A DNA stretch of 64,000 nucleotides from Didymella arachidicola (GCA_016630955.3 CM049995.1:1426001-1490000); one strand, 5' to 3'. Counted from the first letter of the stretch, positions 11,140 through 24,141 are shown. Numbers and translations: made by a program. The notes: generated from the sequence alone by a model not told the origin.

Positions 11140-12947
11140 TTGCAATTAAAGTTTATTAGAAAATATAAAGTTTTAGTAGAGTTGTAGGGTCTTAAACAGA
11201 GTAATATTATAATGTTAATACGGATTAAGATTGCTTACATTATTAAAAGTGTCTAATCTTTTTTAACTAGGTGGTGGTGGGAGAGAGGAAGTTAAGTAAG
11301 CTAGTCGGTTGAAGTTTTTGTTGGTCTGGCTCCGCCAAGCCATAACTCACCTCTTGGCGTTGGTCGGCGCCCTCTCCCGGGAGCTTCGATTCGTGTCCGC
11401 CATGCAGGCGGACACAATCAATTGGCCCACACACTGCCATCTGGACACAACTACATCGAATTGACGACCCCATGCTCAGATGGTCGCTGCAGCAATCTCA
11501 ATCTACTTTGGTACGTCCAAGCCTAGGTATGACCGAGAAGTGCCTATTGGTAGACGGCGACCGGGCGACAATGGAGCTGTGCCTGCCAATACCAGTATGC
11601 AGTCGATCAGGGAAATGTTGCCGAATCTATCACAGTTTTCGTGTTGCTGGTCCGTAGTGACATCATCCCTTCGCTTTAACATCTCTCTCGAAGAATTATG
11701 AATTTATGATGATGCCGGAGGAGCCACAGTCACTGGTGATGTATCCCCATGAAACCCCATGGTCGATACGCCAGACCACCTGAGGAGCCATGGAGGACAG
11801 GGAACCCGGCTGCACACAGTGCCCAGCGTCAACAATATACTTGAAAAGTTGAGTAGACAGCACGATTGCCTGGTGTTGTAGTCAGTTTGAGAGGAGGGTT
11901 CTATGGTCAGCGCAACTATTTGAAGCCTTGCTTCGCACCTGTGTTACCGTTGATCCCGCATCAGCAGGTACAGCAGGTAAGGGATGGCAATATAACGCTT
12001 CAGTGTCTGAGAAAGAGCAGAAATAGAGAGAGCGGAGACTAAGGGTTCTGCCGAGGTCGTCGGGGGATGCGCCTAGAGCATCTATTCATCTTCAACGGTT
12101 CATGTCACGTGCAAGCGGGTTTGCCAGGTCCACACCAGTCATTGGCTGCCGGTTGCGCGTTCACACCTGCTTTCGAGAATGTCGCTAGAAGGTCATCGAC
12201 TATCACAACTATCCAACTACGGTGCTCACACGGGCTTAGCAAAAGGGCTAAGCTTGCGGTGAGCCCATCTACACTGCACTGCGCGCCTGCAGAGCAATGT
12301 GCGGCAACAATATCATGTGTGCCACCGTATTGCTTGCCAAATAACTGCTGCAGAGAACCAGTTATCTCGACTGTTGAGCGGTTATGAGCTGGCGGAGAAT
12401 GCATGGGATAGCATCTCACAACTCGACAACTCCCGGAGTTGGACCGGACGTCTTTGCTCGTAGGGATATCTTTACACAACATATGCCTAATTTTTTCCAT
12501 AAACATCTCAAGGGTCATTTGCATCTACTTCTACATGGTAGGACAACTTGAACATCAAGACATGAATCTTGTCATGGCTTCGTTTTGCGGCTACAAAATA
12601 CCGGATCCAAGTACATTCGAAGCTATCAATGCACTGAACGTGACACAATGGCTAGTATTAATCGAGATTGTGCAGGGTCAGATGCTGGCGCTAAACAGAG
12701 TTACATGAGCCTAGTCTGATAATGAAGCCAGAGCAAAACTAAGGCCTGTCTGGCTTGTTACTTTAGTAGGTCAACGCTGCACAGCACTGGCAATTATGAC
12801 GATGCGTGTAAATGAATATTGGCATAAGCATCAAATTTTGTTCTTCCGCATTGCTAAACATACACCACCTTTACCCACCACATTACCATTCCATCATGAC
12901 ATCCATCATTTCCCATCTTCGTCGACCTTGATACCCTAATTGGGTAT
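11140..12947. other. Intergenic, partly AT-rich
   Basis: The first 130 bp next to the transposon (11140-11270) are clearly AT-rich and could be the remnant of an older repeat. The rest shows only short open frames; the longest, minus 12105-12524, has an ATG but no recognisable motif and unusual composition. I see no supported gene. Confidence 0.5.
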
Positions 12948-13626
12948 CTACAAAGCGAAGATAGCAAGAGCAGCAGCGCCGAGAAGGCCAGCAGCCTGCG
13001 TAGCCTGGGCGGCACCACCAGTGAACTGGCTGACGCTGGAGCTAGCAGCAGCGGTAGCACTGCTTGCAGCACTGCCAGCAGCAGAGGTAACAGAAGCAAG
13101 AGCGCTAGAGACCTTGCTAGCAACGCTGCTTGCGGCCGACTCAACGGCGGAGCTGGCGGCAGAAGCAGCGGAGCTGGCTTTGCTCGCGGCAGCAGAGGTC
13201 GCGGACTCAACGGCGCTAGAGGCAGCACTGGCAGCAGACGAAGCAGCACTGGCGGCCGCAGATGTGGCAGATGCGACGGCCGACGAGGCGTTGGGGATCT
13301 CGATGGGTACACCGGCTTGCTCGCAGGTCGACTCGACGGCAGAGATGGTGGTGGCCTGGTCGTCGGCCTTGCAGGCGGCTTGAACACAGGGCTGAACGGA
13401 CGAGAGCAGCTTTTCGCCCTGCTTGCAATGGCAGGCGAAGTCGGTCAGGGCAGAGCACCCATCGGAGGTTAGAGGGCCGATGAAGCAGTTCAACTAGAGC
13501 CCGTCAGTGGCATGCTTAAATGATAAGTCGTCGTTGGTCACACACAGCACATGAGGGAATCTTATCGAGCTGAGCGGAGGCAACTGTGGCCAGGGCGATG
13601 ATGGAGGTGAGAGCGAAGGTCTTCAT
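12948..13626 (-). CDS. CFEM-domain GPI-anchored cell-surface protein
   Basis: CFEM proteins sit on the fungal surface; some bind haem and others act at the plant or host interface. Two exons (intron 13494-13545, 52 nt) give 208 aa. Residues 1-18 are a signal peptide (MKTFALTSIIALATVASA). The CFEM domain has all eight cysteines in order (IPSCALNC, DGC, DFACHC, QPC, AAC, STC), with the Asp before Cys4 that ligates haem iron in known members. From about residue 100 a low-complexity Ala/Ser stretch contains two copies of a SSAASAASSAVES-like unit. The C-terminus, GLLGAAALAIFAL, is a hydrophobic GPI-attachment tail. The first exon ends exactly at SCA, so the intron lies inside the first Cys pair of the CFEM motif. 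Ligand and role in this organism are unknown. Confidence 0.93.
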
Positions 13627-15716
13627 TTTGGTGTTGATTTGGTTTTGAGCGGGTGGGTAAACAAAGATTGACTGTGTCAGTGGTGTTATGCTTAAGGAAG
13701 TTCAGACGAAGATGCAGCACTTTATACGCCAATATAACATGCGTTTGCCTTGACGAGGTCATACCTCGTATTCAGGAAATCCATCCGTTGTCCTCGTCAC
13801 ATGCTCCCCACTATTGATGTCCAACCGCTGGGTACTTTAGGAGATCCCTCGAGACATGTTCGGGCTGGATCAAGGGGGAGGTCTGCTCGCCGAGACGAGA
13901 TGTCATTGCAGCGAATGGAAAAGAGCAAAGTGCGGGAGCAATTGCCCTTCTGTCCCAAGTGCGCGAACTTTCTGGGATAGCCTCAGCAATCCCTTTTATT
14001 GTCTCGGCACAAAGCGAGCTTCAGGTCTAACTGATTGGCCACAGACACTGCGCTCTTACGTCTGAAGTTGTTGCGGCGGGAGCAGGACGGGGGTGTAGTC
14101 TTGTTAAGAGACCAAGACCGGTGCCCCAGACGCCACAATTCTTGCTTGATTGGTGGTGCTGTAAGTGGACTGCGGGCGTTGATCGCGGCGGGCGCTAGTT
14201 TTGGCATGGCGCGATGCAGAAAATCCGGGGTGGCTTGGCCGTTCACAAGCTCGCGCGTACTCAAACGCGACGTCTTGCGCACACAAACAGCGAGCATCGT
14301 TTGTCCAGTTTAAGAAGCGTTGTCTCTAGGGCCTTACGAAAGTGTAGAACAGAATTTGTTGGACGACTGGCTGATTGATTGGCGCTCCCGACGTACCGCT
14401 CCACATCTCCCTTCGTGGTCATCTTCCCGAGAGGCAAGTATTCGCGCAGGAACTGGACCAGTCGTACAGCGGATGACACTCCCGTACCGCACGTCTTGAC
14501 GTTGCACTTGGAGGCCTCAGATGTTCCAGGAATTAGCGAGTGGCTTGCAACCCTCCGGAATAGCCGGCGAATGTCTCGTGAGCTTTGCGCTTGCGCCGTA
14601 CCTGCGTCTGGGGCCGCAAGCTGTGAGCCACGGTGAAGAACGCAAATGCCTTTGCGACTGTGACAGCATACGGCGGCGGTGTTTCTTGTAGATCACGATG
14701 GTTTCGGAAAGAGTGCAACGTGTTTATGTTGATCGAAATTCATTCCTAAATGGCGGGTGTGACGGCTCGGTTTGTTGTGATTTGTGAAGTGCCCTCGGTC
14801 GCATGTGCGTGCGCATGAGCCCTGACACAACGACAAGAAACTGGGGAAATCTGGGGACATCGAACGCTTGACTGCAGCTGACTTGAGCTGGACATGCAAA
14901 TGATGTTCGTTTGTCGAAAAGAACATGCTAACCGCTCGACAAACATCAGTCGTACGCGCAACATCGTTCACAAGTCTTGCAGCCTCGTGGGGGAGATTTG
15001 ACGCAACGAGACCAGCCAGAAAGGAAGGTCGAGGTTTCGGGGCTAACCAAATGTGACGCAGTAGCAAAGCTAGCCGGGTTCCAAACAATTGGTGTCAGTG
15101 ACTTTTGCGGTTGCTCTTATTAGCCGCTTCCGCGGCGTGGAGCTTTCCACGTCGGTATGAGTCTGTGAGCTAGATCGCTGACTGGCGTGCCGTAGACTCG
15201 TCCTTATGAGGCATGTTGGCTTTTGAGGTTGTACGTAGTTGCTTTCTTGACTGGCGATGTTCTGGCTTATGATACACTATGCCTGCGCACAGGATGCCCA
15301 TCTCGAGGCATCACAGCGGCATGGGTCAAACCCTAAGTGCTAGCAGTCAAGGTCGAAATCTGGTGTTCGCTCGAGGCAAGTCTGGATATGGCCGGATGTT
15401 AATGTCGCGGGGTCAATTTCGAGGCTGAGTTGGATTGAAAAAAATATCAAGATTTCTAAGATGAAACCGCATTCAATGAGCAATCTAGCTGCTTTGTAGT
15501 GGTCTCGTTGGCTTGCTCGGTCCTCGACCTAATCGATAGATGACTAAGCCTGTGCTTTGACAAACGCGCAAAGGAAATCATCATCGTGGTTTACGCCGCG
15601 GTCGACAGGTTCAACGGCTTCGCGAGCAACTTCAGGACACCATATATCACCTCTGAGCTGTTGCGAAGCCCTCAGGAAGTATAGAACGGCCTTTACGATA
15701 TTCATCACCAAACGCG
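13627..15716. other. Intergenic, about 2.1 kb
   Basis: Both strands hold only short open frames (under about 135 codons), none with a recognisable motif or a good intron connection. Presumably it contains the promoters of the CFEM gene and of Prp46. I see no transposon ends. Confidence 0.5.
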
Positions 15717-17260
15717 ATGGCGACAACGGCACCAATTCCAAGCTCCACCGAGCAGCTCGTGCGCGCATCGGCCAAAAGAACAAGAGAGATATTTGCAGCA
15801 GATTTTGCGTCCTCGGGCGCGCTCGATCATGCGCCGAACTCAGCTTTCTCTATCGCTGCCACAACACCCGCCCCATCTACAGCAGCAGACCAGGTGAACG
15901 TCGCCGCGCGCATACGGAACGAGTACGAGCATGTGCGCGAACTGCCTCCAGCGCTGGCTGCCAAAATGGCCGCAGCAGCATCAACAGCGGCCGAGCGAAG
16001 GAAGAAAATTAAGAATCAGAATGCAGAAGAGCAGGCATCAGACCCTAAGATGCGCAAGATGATTGCAGGTGCATCGGAAAAGGCAGACAAGGCGAAGGAT
16101 GCGCAGTCCATGGCGCTGACACTCAGGAGTGGCGGTAAAGGTGCGGCACCCAATGCGAACGGTCCGACCCCGAGCAGAAACGCGACATCGAGTTCGTTGG
16201 TGCGCAAGGACACGGTCAGGCAGACGAAACCCGCGTGGCATCAGCCTTGGAAGGTGTCAAGGGTCATGGCCGGCCATATGGGTTGGGTGCGCTCGCTGGC
16301 TGTGGACCCGGACAACAGGTTCTTTGCCAGCGGTGCAGCAGATCGAACCAGTAAGTAGCTTGAAGTCCAATGTCCCTGATGGTTTGCTAATCGTTCGCAG
16401 TCAAACTCTGGGATCTTGCTACTGGTCAGCTGAAGCTCACGCTCACTGGACACATCAGCGCTGTTCGTGGCCTAGAGATCTCACCCCGACACCCATACCT
16501 GTTCTCCTGCGGTGAAGACAAGATGGTCAAGTGCTGGGACCTGGAAACGAACAAGGTCATTCGCCACTACCACGGACATCTCAGCGGTGTCTACACCCTC
16601 GCACTCCACCCTACACTCGATGTTTTGATTACTGGTGGTCGTGATGGTGTGGCAAGAGTGTGGGACATGCGCACACGAACAAATGTGCACGTTCTCAGTG
16701 GTCACAAGGGTACAATATCCAGCATCAAAGCACAAGAGGCAGATCCGCAGGTCATCACAGGGTCCATGGACTCCACCATTCGCCTCTGGGACCTAGCGGC
16801 TGGAAAGACACAGACAGTGTTGACACATCATAAGAAGTCGGTCCGAGCACTGGCACTCCACCCCAAGGAATTCACGTTCGCCTCTGGATCCTCGCAGTCG
16901 ATCAAGCAATGGATGTGCCCACGAGGAGACTTCATGCTCAATTTCCAACCCGCGAACAGCATCGTCAACACTCTCGCCGTCAACGAAGACAACATCATGT
17001 TCTCTGGCGGCGACGACGGCTCAATGTCGTTCTGGGATTGGAAGACGGGCCACCGCTTTCAGCACACGGAGCAGATCGCGCAGCCAGGCTCGCTGGATGC
17101 TGAAGCTGGTATTATGTGCTCAACATACGATAGGACAGGAATGAGGTTAATCGTGGGCGGCTCGGATAAGTCAATACAGGTCTGGAAGCAGGACGACAAT
17201 GCCACTGAGGAGACGCATCCGCTCGACTGGCAGCCCACGCTGGGTAGGCAAAAGTTTTAG
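15717..17260 (+). CDS. PRP46: Pre-mRNA-splicing factor Prp46 / PLRG1 (WD40)
   Basis: A component of the Prp19-associated (NTC) complex, needed in the nucleus for spliceosome activation. Two exons (intron 16351-16400, 50 nt) encode 497 aa. The N-terminal 180 residues are charged and Ala-rich. A WD40 propeller follows, beginning at AGHMGWVRSLAVDP, with seven recognisable blades ending in GH-x-WD units such as KLWDLATG, KCWDLETNK, RVWDMRTR and RLWDLAAG. The stretch PWKVSRVMAGHMGWVR is typical of the PLRG1/Prp46 family rather than of generic WD40 proteins. The intron splits the first blade (DRT then IKLWD). The stop at 17258-17260 follows LGRQKF. The sorting nexin gene starts 371 bp downstream on the same strand. 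Confidence 0.93.
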
Positions 17261-17631
17261 ATTCATATTTGCATTTGCATTGATGGTGTTCGGGCGTTCA
17301 GAGGAGATACCAAGCTGCAACCAAGCTGAAATTGAGAGCGAGAAGAAAGCATACGCTGGTTACTTGTTTTCTGATTCGCGACTGCTCCTTACTGTTCGAC
17401 CATGATGATGCACCTTCTTATGTGCTTCAATACATTGTGTAGTACAGAGAACATAACTGGAGATTTATGGACAATGCCCACCGCACATTCTGCACTTCCT
17501 CAACATCTCCACCACAGCAACTTATGTCATGTCCAGATAAGTGGGGCACTACCGCGGCGTTGGCGCTGCCGACGTCAACCTCACCGACTCTCCCACATCC
17601 CACACAAGATGCGCCTCGCCAAGAAGAGACT
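17261..17631. other. Short intergenic spacer
   Basis: 371 bp between Prp46 and the sorting nexin gene. It is open in the frame leading into the nexin (in-frame ATGs at 17467 and 17524), but the translation there does not resemble the family, so I treat it as 5' leader. Confidence 0.5.
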
Positions 17632-20600
17632 ATGGCCCTGAAGCGCAGAGATGTAATCCTCGCCGCCGTCGCCATATTCATCGCCTGGGGCTACCTAACC
17701 CACTGGCAGCCGAAGCTGCACTACCTGCCTCATGCGTTCGTCGCCGGCGCGCTCGCAACGCTGGCTGGCGGGGCCTGGCTGATGCTCTCCACGGCCTGGA
17801 GTATTGTCGCCTGGAACGATCCCCTGAAGCATAATGAAAGAAGCTATGGAGCAAGACACGCGGCGTTCGTGCGCCCGGAGCGCTGGAAGAAGGAGGTTGA
17901 AGCGCTCACAAAGCGCAACGAGTACATGATGGAGCCACTGTACCCCACATCATTCGCAGTCAGCGACAGCCTGGACGTTTTGATCGGTCTCATCCTGCGC
18001 GACTTTGTCAAGAGCTGGTACGGCAGCATCAGCAAGAGCCCAACATTTGTCAATGAAATCGACCGGTGTTTACGCGTGGCGATAGGCGAGTTGCGCGACC
18101 GCATCCTGGCCGTCGATATGGTCGACGTAGTCGTCTCGCGGCTAATCCCGATCATCACGGATCATCTTAGGGCGAGTTATGAGGCAGAGCAGATTGTCAG
18201 AGGCAGGAAGTTGATACGCAATGTTACGGAGAGCGAGGAGTTGGACCTTGCTATTGCGGCCAAGTACAAGGAAGGCAGATTGCATCCAGCAGCCAGTCTG
18301 GCGTACTCGAACACGAAGCCAATTCAGCAGCAACATCTGCGCGGGCTGGTTGCAAAGATCCTGCCCAAGGTCCTACCGCCGAGCATGATGACGAGCCCTG
18401 CAGTCAATGTGCTGGTAAAAGAGCTTGTAGCGTGTGCGGTGCTGTCGCCAGTCATGCAGATGATTGCTGATCCAGATATGTGGAACCAGCTCATGGAGGG
18501 CTACGTAAGTCAATATGCGCCCTCATCTATGACAGTCACTAACATTCTCAGGGCCGCACACTCCTCCAAGAACGCAAGACCGTCCGCAAACTTCGCGCCG
18601 CACTTGATCAGCAGACACCCGCTTCTCCAAAGATCCCTAAGAACGTCCAGTTTCCTAAGCTCGCGCCCGGCGATAACGAACGCCGTTTCGAGAAGTTCAT
18701 TCGCGCCATCAGACAAACGAATACGCTTGCAGACGCACGACGCTTTCGCAGTGAGATCTCAAGTCAGCTGCGGAAAGACTCACAGGTCGAGGGGCAGGAT
18801 GCGGTATATCTACGGCGTTTGGAGACGGCACGCAGCATACTTGATCAGAAGGTTACAAACTTGAGTGCTGGTGGTTCAGTACGAGCCAAAGTCGCTGCAA
18901 AAGAGAAGCCAAAACACAAAAGGACGTCGTCTCGCTTCGCCAATGCATCTCTTCGCGAGGTGTTGTACGATGCATCTGGTCTGTCCTGCTTCATGGAGTT
19001 CATGGACCAAGCAGATCTTATGCGACTCGTGCAGTTCTGGATCGTCGTTGACGGGTTCCGCAATCCGCTTGAGGATGAGCTGGATGATGATGAGCCTCCG
19101 GCACACAGTGGAGTACTGCCTGCGTGGACCGACTCAGATCGCGCAGATATTGCACAGATCCATGACGGGTACCTTTCGAAACCCCAACTGAAGATTCTAC
19201 CGGAAGCCAAGCAAGCAGTTGCCGTTTTCCTACAGGCTGGACGGAAGGCGACACCGCAGCAATACCAGGACGCACGACGTGCCCTACTTCGAGCCCAAAC
19301 AGATGCGTACGATCAGCTGCAAGAACCATACTTCAGACGCTTCAAGAGATCGAATCTGTACTACAAATGGCTTGCAATGGATGAGGCGGCGAATTCCGGC
19401 AGGAACGTTGCAACGCAGTCTATCGCACAGACGCTAGACGACCCATCAGTCGCTGCTCCGGCTATGCAGAGGTCCCAGTCGAATCAGCGACCGATGCTAA
19501 AGCTACCAGCAGGAGACTTGCGCAGAGCGGTAGCTTCGTCCTCCGATCTGAAGAGCCAGGGAGTCATCAAAGATTTCGAGCCACCACTCAGACGATCGTT
19601 GGACGTGCAATCTCCCAACAACCTCCGCTTACCGCTGTTCGACGACGAATACGATACAGATTCAATGTTACAATCAACAACAAGTCTGGATTCTGACTTT
19701 GGCCCAAACCATGCCAATGGGACCAACAGTCAAGTTGTAGATGCCATGCATGCAGCACTGACAGATATCATGGACCAGCCTGAGGGCTCGATATTCTTCG
19801 ACCCAACCTTGAAGTCGCCACAAGGTAACGAATCTCGTAAAGCTTCGGTGGATATACCGCGAGCTTTGTCACCTAGACCTGTATTGCAGGGAAGGAAAGA
19901 GAGTGAGAAGCCGAGCATAGCATCACTTGGGCTCGTTGGTGCACCCCATACCCGTGGGGTCTTCAACGACGATCTCTTCGGCGACGAACAGAAGTTTCTC
20001 GAGGATGAGGTTGAAGACTCATCGCCTAATCCAAATAAGACCGATGAAGAGGACATCCATGAGGCAGCACCTGGAGATTTGGGACTTGCCGAAGCGATTG
20101 ATGCGCTTACCGCAGACATCGAACGCCTGGTCACGCAAGAGTCCATTGTAGACTCCTTGACGAGTAAGGCAGAGCTAACGAACAATGCTGCAGAGCTGAG
20201 GATTCTGAGGAAGAGCAAGGCAAGCTTACAGAGGGAGATCCAAAGAAAGGAACTGCAGCGGCAACAGTACATCGTCCAGGAGAGCGATAACAGTCTATAC
20301 GGCCGCGCTACCGTCTTCATACAATCAATCATGGTCGGTACAGAGGAGGATGGGAAAGAGTACGCCATGTGTAAGTTGGCACTCCTTCAGTACTGGTTCT
20401 AAACAGCAGTTGACATCAATGTAGATGTGATTGAAGTCAAACGCAAGGCGGGTGATCAGATGCCAGCCGCTACATGGGTCATCTCCCGCCGCTACAGTGA
20501 GTTTCACGAGCTGCATAAGAATCTTCGCGCGAAGTTCCCTCAAGTTCGAAATCTGGACTTCCCGCGCCGGCAAATGATGCTCAAGCTGCAAAAAGACTTT

Positions 20601-21449
20601 CTGCACAAACGACGCCTAGGTCTCGAGAAGTACCTTCGCGAATTATTGCAGATACCCTCCGTATGTCGCAGCCGTGAACTCCGCTCTTTCCTTTCAGCTT
20701 CTGCCATCAACCCCGCCGATACGCTCAAAAACCCAGTGGAGACAAACGACTTCGTTTCGCGTATCTACAGCTCTGTAGCAGACGGCATGGAGGAATTCCT
20801 TGGCAATATCCCTGTACTCGATCAACTTAGTGTTGCGGGCCAGAACCTCATTTCAGCAGCTACAACCCAGCTTGCCGCTTCACAGCAGACCGACCCCAGT
20901 GCTCCGCCGGGCTTCGAGGCGGGCCTTGGTATTGGCGATGCGGAGGCTGAAGCCGAGCTCCTTGCCTTCGAGAACAAGGAATTGGAACCACTTGTCAAAC
21001 CCATCTGCGATCTATTCCTCGAAGTCTTCTCCCTGAATGCGCAGAACAACTGGTTACGGGGCAGGGCGGTTGTTGTTGTGCTGCATCAGTTGCTCGGTGG
21101 TACTATTGAGCGCAAGATCCGTGACCTGTTTACAACCTACACATCGGCCAACGCGGTCTCCGGTTATGTCGACAAGCTCGCTGACTCGATGTGGCCCGGT
21201 GGACGGATGAAGCAACCAGACCCAAATGCCCAACCTAGAACGCAGAAGGACAAGGACAAGTCAAGACGCGAGGCTAAGGCTGTGTTGGAGACGTTGATAC
21301 CCGAATTGGCCAGTAGTGTTGTGGGAAGACAAAATGCCGTCATTGCAGCCAGACGATTGGAGGGCATGTTGAATAACGAGAGGTTGGATACGCATCTGGT
21401 GTATACGATTGTGGATGAAGTTGTTGGGGTGCTATTCCCTGACGCATAG
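17632..21449 (+). CDS. Mdm1/SNX13-like sorting nexin (PXA-RGS-PX-Nexin_C)
   Basis: Proteins of this architecture tether ER to endosome or vacuole membranes and bind phosphoinositides through PX (known for yeast Mdm1 and mammalian SNX13/14). Three exons (introns 18505-18551 and 20371-20424) give 1238 aa. In order: an N-terminal hydrophobic hairpin (VILAAVAIFIAWGYL and FVAGALATLAGGAWLML), a PXA domain (about 85-290), an RGS-like region (from about SLREVLYDASGLSCFMEF), a long acidic and Ser-rich linker, a coiled coil (about ELRILRKSKASLQREIQRK), a PX domain with RRYSEFHELHKNLR, and a Nexin_C domain at the end. The second intron lies at the start of PX. ATG 17632 was chosen because MALKRRDVILAAV starts directly before the membrane hairpin. 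All expected domains are present. Confidence 0.92.
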
Positions 21450-22095
21450 TTGTACAAGATATGGAATACTCAACGTAGCCAACGATGGGTCATAGCTGAG
21501 TCGCTGCAAGGCGAATAACGCTTGGGCGAAGGAACAATAATCCTGCTTAGCAAGTCCATCTATGGTACAGCTTGACCCTGAACTGAGGGAAATCATTTAT
21601 AATTAGAGAAGACAGCGTACTTCTATTGTACATAGGGGCATTCTACTGATACGACAGGGGCTTCACGCCTGGACGCAGAACTATGACAATTGTAAATTGT
21701 GGTTACGGTGAAGTCCTTTGTCCCTCTACCCTTTTCTGTTCCTCCTCCAACTCTTATCACGCGGATACATGCGAGTACAATGAGCTTCGATCGCCCTATT
21801 TAGCTGCTACTTCCAACTCGGTCCAGCCGCGCGTACTACACCACCTTGGGCCAAGGCATATTCTTGAGCTTTGTCTATGTCTTCCTTCCTTCGTTCCCTA
21901 CAATCAAGCCGTACCCGGGGTGTTTTCTGAGCCTCCCAGGCTCCATGCTTCCTATGTAGTACGTTGACTATACATACGCTGACTGGAGTCTACGTTTAGT
22001 TGGAGACAATATTTGCTACATGTACAAGAGTAGGAGAGGCCTGTGCATTCTAACAAGAAATATACTCAAAGATACATGTTTCGTAACGCCGATGA
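21450..22095. other. Convergent intergenic spacer
   Basis: 646 bp between the ends of the sorting nexin (plus) and the HET gene (minus). It should contain both 3' ends. No gene is seen; the 94-codon frame at 21683-21967 has no support. Confidence 0.5.
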
Positions 22096-24141
22096 CTATT
22101 TCAAGACAAATGTTTCGACCTCGTCATGTCTTTCTATCCATATCTTGTTAACACTCCTAGCTTCACTTATATCTGGATTGACAAAGCTATAGAGCGACGG
22201 CACATATACAGTTCCTACAAGATTCCAAAATTTGCCGTCTTTACGTAGCAGTACAGGGAATGGATTGAAACCTTGTGAAAGCACTAGGACATCACCTTCA
22301 TGAATAACAGGTGGTCCAATCCCGAGACAATTCAGGCGCGTGCTGAACAATCGACGGCCATCTCTTGGAGCTCGAAGGGAACTATGCTTGGACTTGAACG
22401 AAGAACAGTGATCTCTGACGCTTGCATATAGCGACTCGAACATCTCTTCGACCTCTGGCTCATCTTGCATATACCAGCGCAGCTGGTCCCTGGACATCGT
22501 TTCTGAAAAGCAACGAGCGGCAAAATCGAGCATAGAGAAACGCGAAAGGGAAGCAAGATCTCTGGTCGACAGCAAATAAGCCAACTGTAAGTTCTTGTCA
22601 GGGTAGGTGATTTCGGACTGTGCTGTCCTTGGAGCGGTCGTAACGTCAGCGATCCGCCAGAATGCCGTTAATGCATTTAAAGTGGACTCAGGAGCGCTGT
22701 AATCCAGAAGCGAGACCATTGTCGTCTCCACGCAGTCAAGGCGGATACCTTTAATGCGGATTGTTCCTTGAGGTTGTCCATAATTGAGAAATCTCAGGGG
22801 TGACTCCATTCCTTGATAGAAGTTGTTCCTTAGATGTTCGAAGGGCTTGGATTGGCTTGGTCTTCTTAGATCTGGTACCCATGAAGGTAAGCCGTTATTC
22901 ACCGAGTTATGAGACACCATATTGAGAACTCTTGCGTGATCGCCCAATGTGATGCATAATCGAGCAACCTTAGTGAGGAGCTCTTCGATGGGTAAGCTGT
23001 AATCTGGCTCCAAAGAAACGATCGCATCCGCGAGTGGGGAAGGCTCGTAATTTACTCTCAGCAAAGCATATATGCGATCGAGGTCATTAGAGCAGCGTAA
23101 CGTCCGTACCGTCTGTAACATGTCCATGATCTGTTTACGATCGTTGTCCGGCGGTTTTAGATTCCTCCATGCTCCCGTCTTGGGTTCTAGCCAATGGTCC
23201 TGGACCCCTGTGAATCTCAGGTACCTTCGAAGAATGGCAGGATTTATCTTGCATGAGCCCCACAAAAAGACGGACTTCCGGGCGAGCAGATACTCTTGCA
23301 TGACCCACACCCTCGAGAACCACGGGACATCCAACAGCGTATCGACCATGGAGGATAGATCTGGGTGGGGCTTATATCCCCGACTGTGATCGTACTCATA
23401 TAGGAGCAACTCCAATCTGTAGGCTTGTTTTTGTACGTCCAGCCCCAGCCAGAGTAGGACCCCTTCTGCTTCGCGATAGATGCGACCCATTAACTTGACC
23501 TGTTGCGATCTCTCTTGGAAGTCCTCCTGATTGATGCACAGTGCATCTGCCCATATGTAGCGTGCGCTATAAGGCATGCGAAGTCGATATAGTGCCGTGG
23601 ATAGGTTCGCAGTAATTGCAATCGTTCCTTCCGGTGTCGCTAATCGGCATAAGCACTCGTCCGATCCCCACACATAGGATAAGGCCTCGTAGGGTACCCA
23701 AAGCCTTGTTTCGTTCGCGTGAAGAGCAGAATCTCTGGCAGACCTCAATTCTTGGGGGTTAGCGAACGCATTGTAGGTGTCCACTGGATCAAAAGAGGTC
23801 GAAACCTCCTCAGAGAGCGGTTGATACGGTGGCTTTGGTGCTTCTGCATTGGAGTTTGGATCATGAGTGTCTTCCCTGAGATACATATGCACCAGCTCGC
23901 CCTCGAGACCATCATCGCCCGTTCCCGGCTTGAGTTTGAGGATCCGAATGCTCTCAGATGTCGCCAATGGCCGGTAAACGTACAAACCATCTTCGGGAGA
24001 TGTATTTCTCGGTATCGCGCCGGATTTCTTATTTCGAGTCTGTTTTCTTCGCTCCTTCTTCCCCTTCAGTCTCCGGCTATTGTCGCCTTTGCTCCGAGTT
24101 TGCCGCATTTCATTGCCATGTAGATGATTGCTAGTGGTCAT
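22096..24141 (-). CDS. HET-domain (heterokaryon incompatibility) protein
   Basis: HET-domain proteins trigger or modulate vegetative incompatibility and related cell death after fusion of unlike hyphae. The single-exon gene encodes 681 aa from ATG 24141; the frame is open further upstream to 24357, but that codon is GTG, so the ATG is preferred. The N-terminus is strongly basic (KGKKERRKQTRNKKSG). The HET block shows its three signatures: YEALSYVWGSDE, then RYIWADALCINQEDFQERSQQV, then MGRIYREAEGVLLWLG. The C-terminal 400 residues are typical of the large uncharacterised tails in this family and end with a VLVLSQGFNPFPVLLR segment. No NACHT, WD40 or lipase partner domain is seen in it or next to it. 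Specificity is unknown. Confidence 0.9.
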   Translation of the reverse strand: MTTSNHLHGNEMRQTRSKGDNSRRLKGKKERRKQTRNKKSGAIPRNTSPEDGLYVYRPLATSESIRILKLKPGTGDDGLEGELVHMYLREDTHDPNSNAEAPKPPYQPLSEEVSTSFDPVDTYNAFANPQELRSARDSALHANETRLWVPYEALSYVWGSDECLCRLATPEGTIAITANLSTALYRLRMPYSARYIWADALCINQEDFQERSQQVKLMGRIYREAEGVLLWLGLDVQKQAYRLELLLYEYDHSRGYKPHPDLSSMVDTLLDVPWFSRVWVMQEYLLARKSVFLWGSCKINPAILRRYLRFTGVQDHWLEPKTGAWRNLKPPDNDRKQIMDMLQTVRTLRCSNDLDRIYALLRVNYEPSPLADAIVSLEPDYSLPIEELLTKVARLCITLGDHARVLNMVSHNSVNNGLPSWVPDLRRPSQSKPFEHLRNNFYQGMESPLRFLNYGQPQGTIRIKGIRLDCVETTMVSLLDYSAPESTLNALTAFWRIADVTTAPRTAQSEITYPDKNLQLAYLLSTRDLASLSRFSMLDFAARCFSETMSRDQLRWYMQDEPEVEEMFESLYASVRDHCSSFKSKHSSLRAPRDGRRLFSTRLNCLGIGPPVIHEGDVLVLSQGFNPFPVLLRKDGKFWNLVGTVYVPSLYSFVNPDISEARSVNKIWIERHDEVETFVLK

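Noticed and set aside
12105..12524. 139-codon minus-strand frame with ATG
   Set aside because: Composition is unlike the neighbouring genes and there is no motif or family resemblance.
12940..13383. 147-codon Ala-rich plus-strand frame
   Set aside because: Antisense of the Ala/Ser stalk of the CFEM protein.
19730..20368. 212-codon minus-strand frame
   Set aside because: Antisense of the acidic linker of the sorting nexin.
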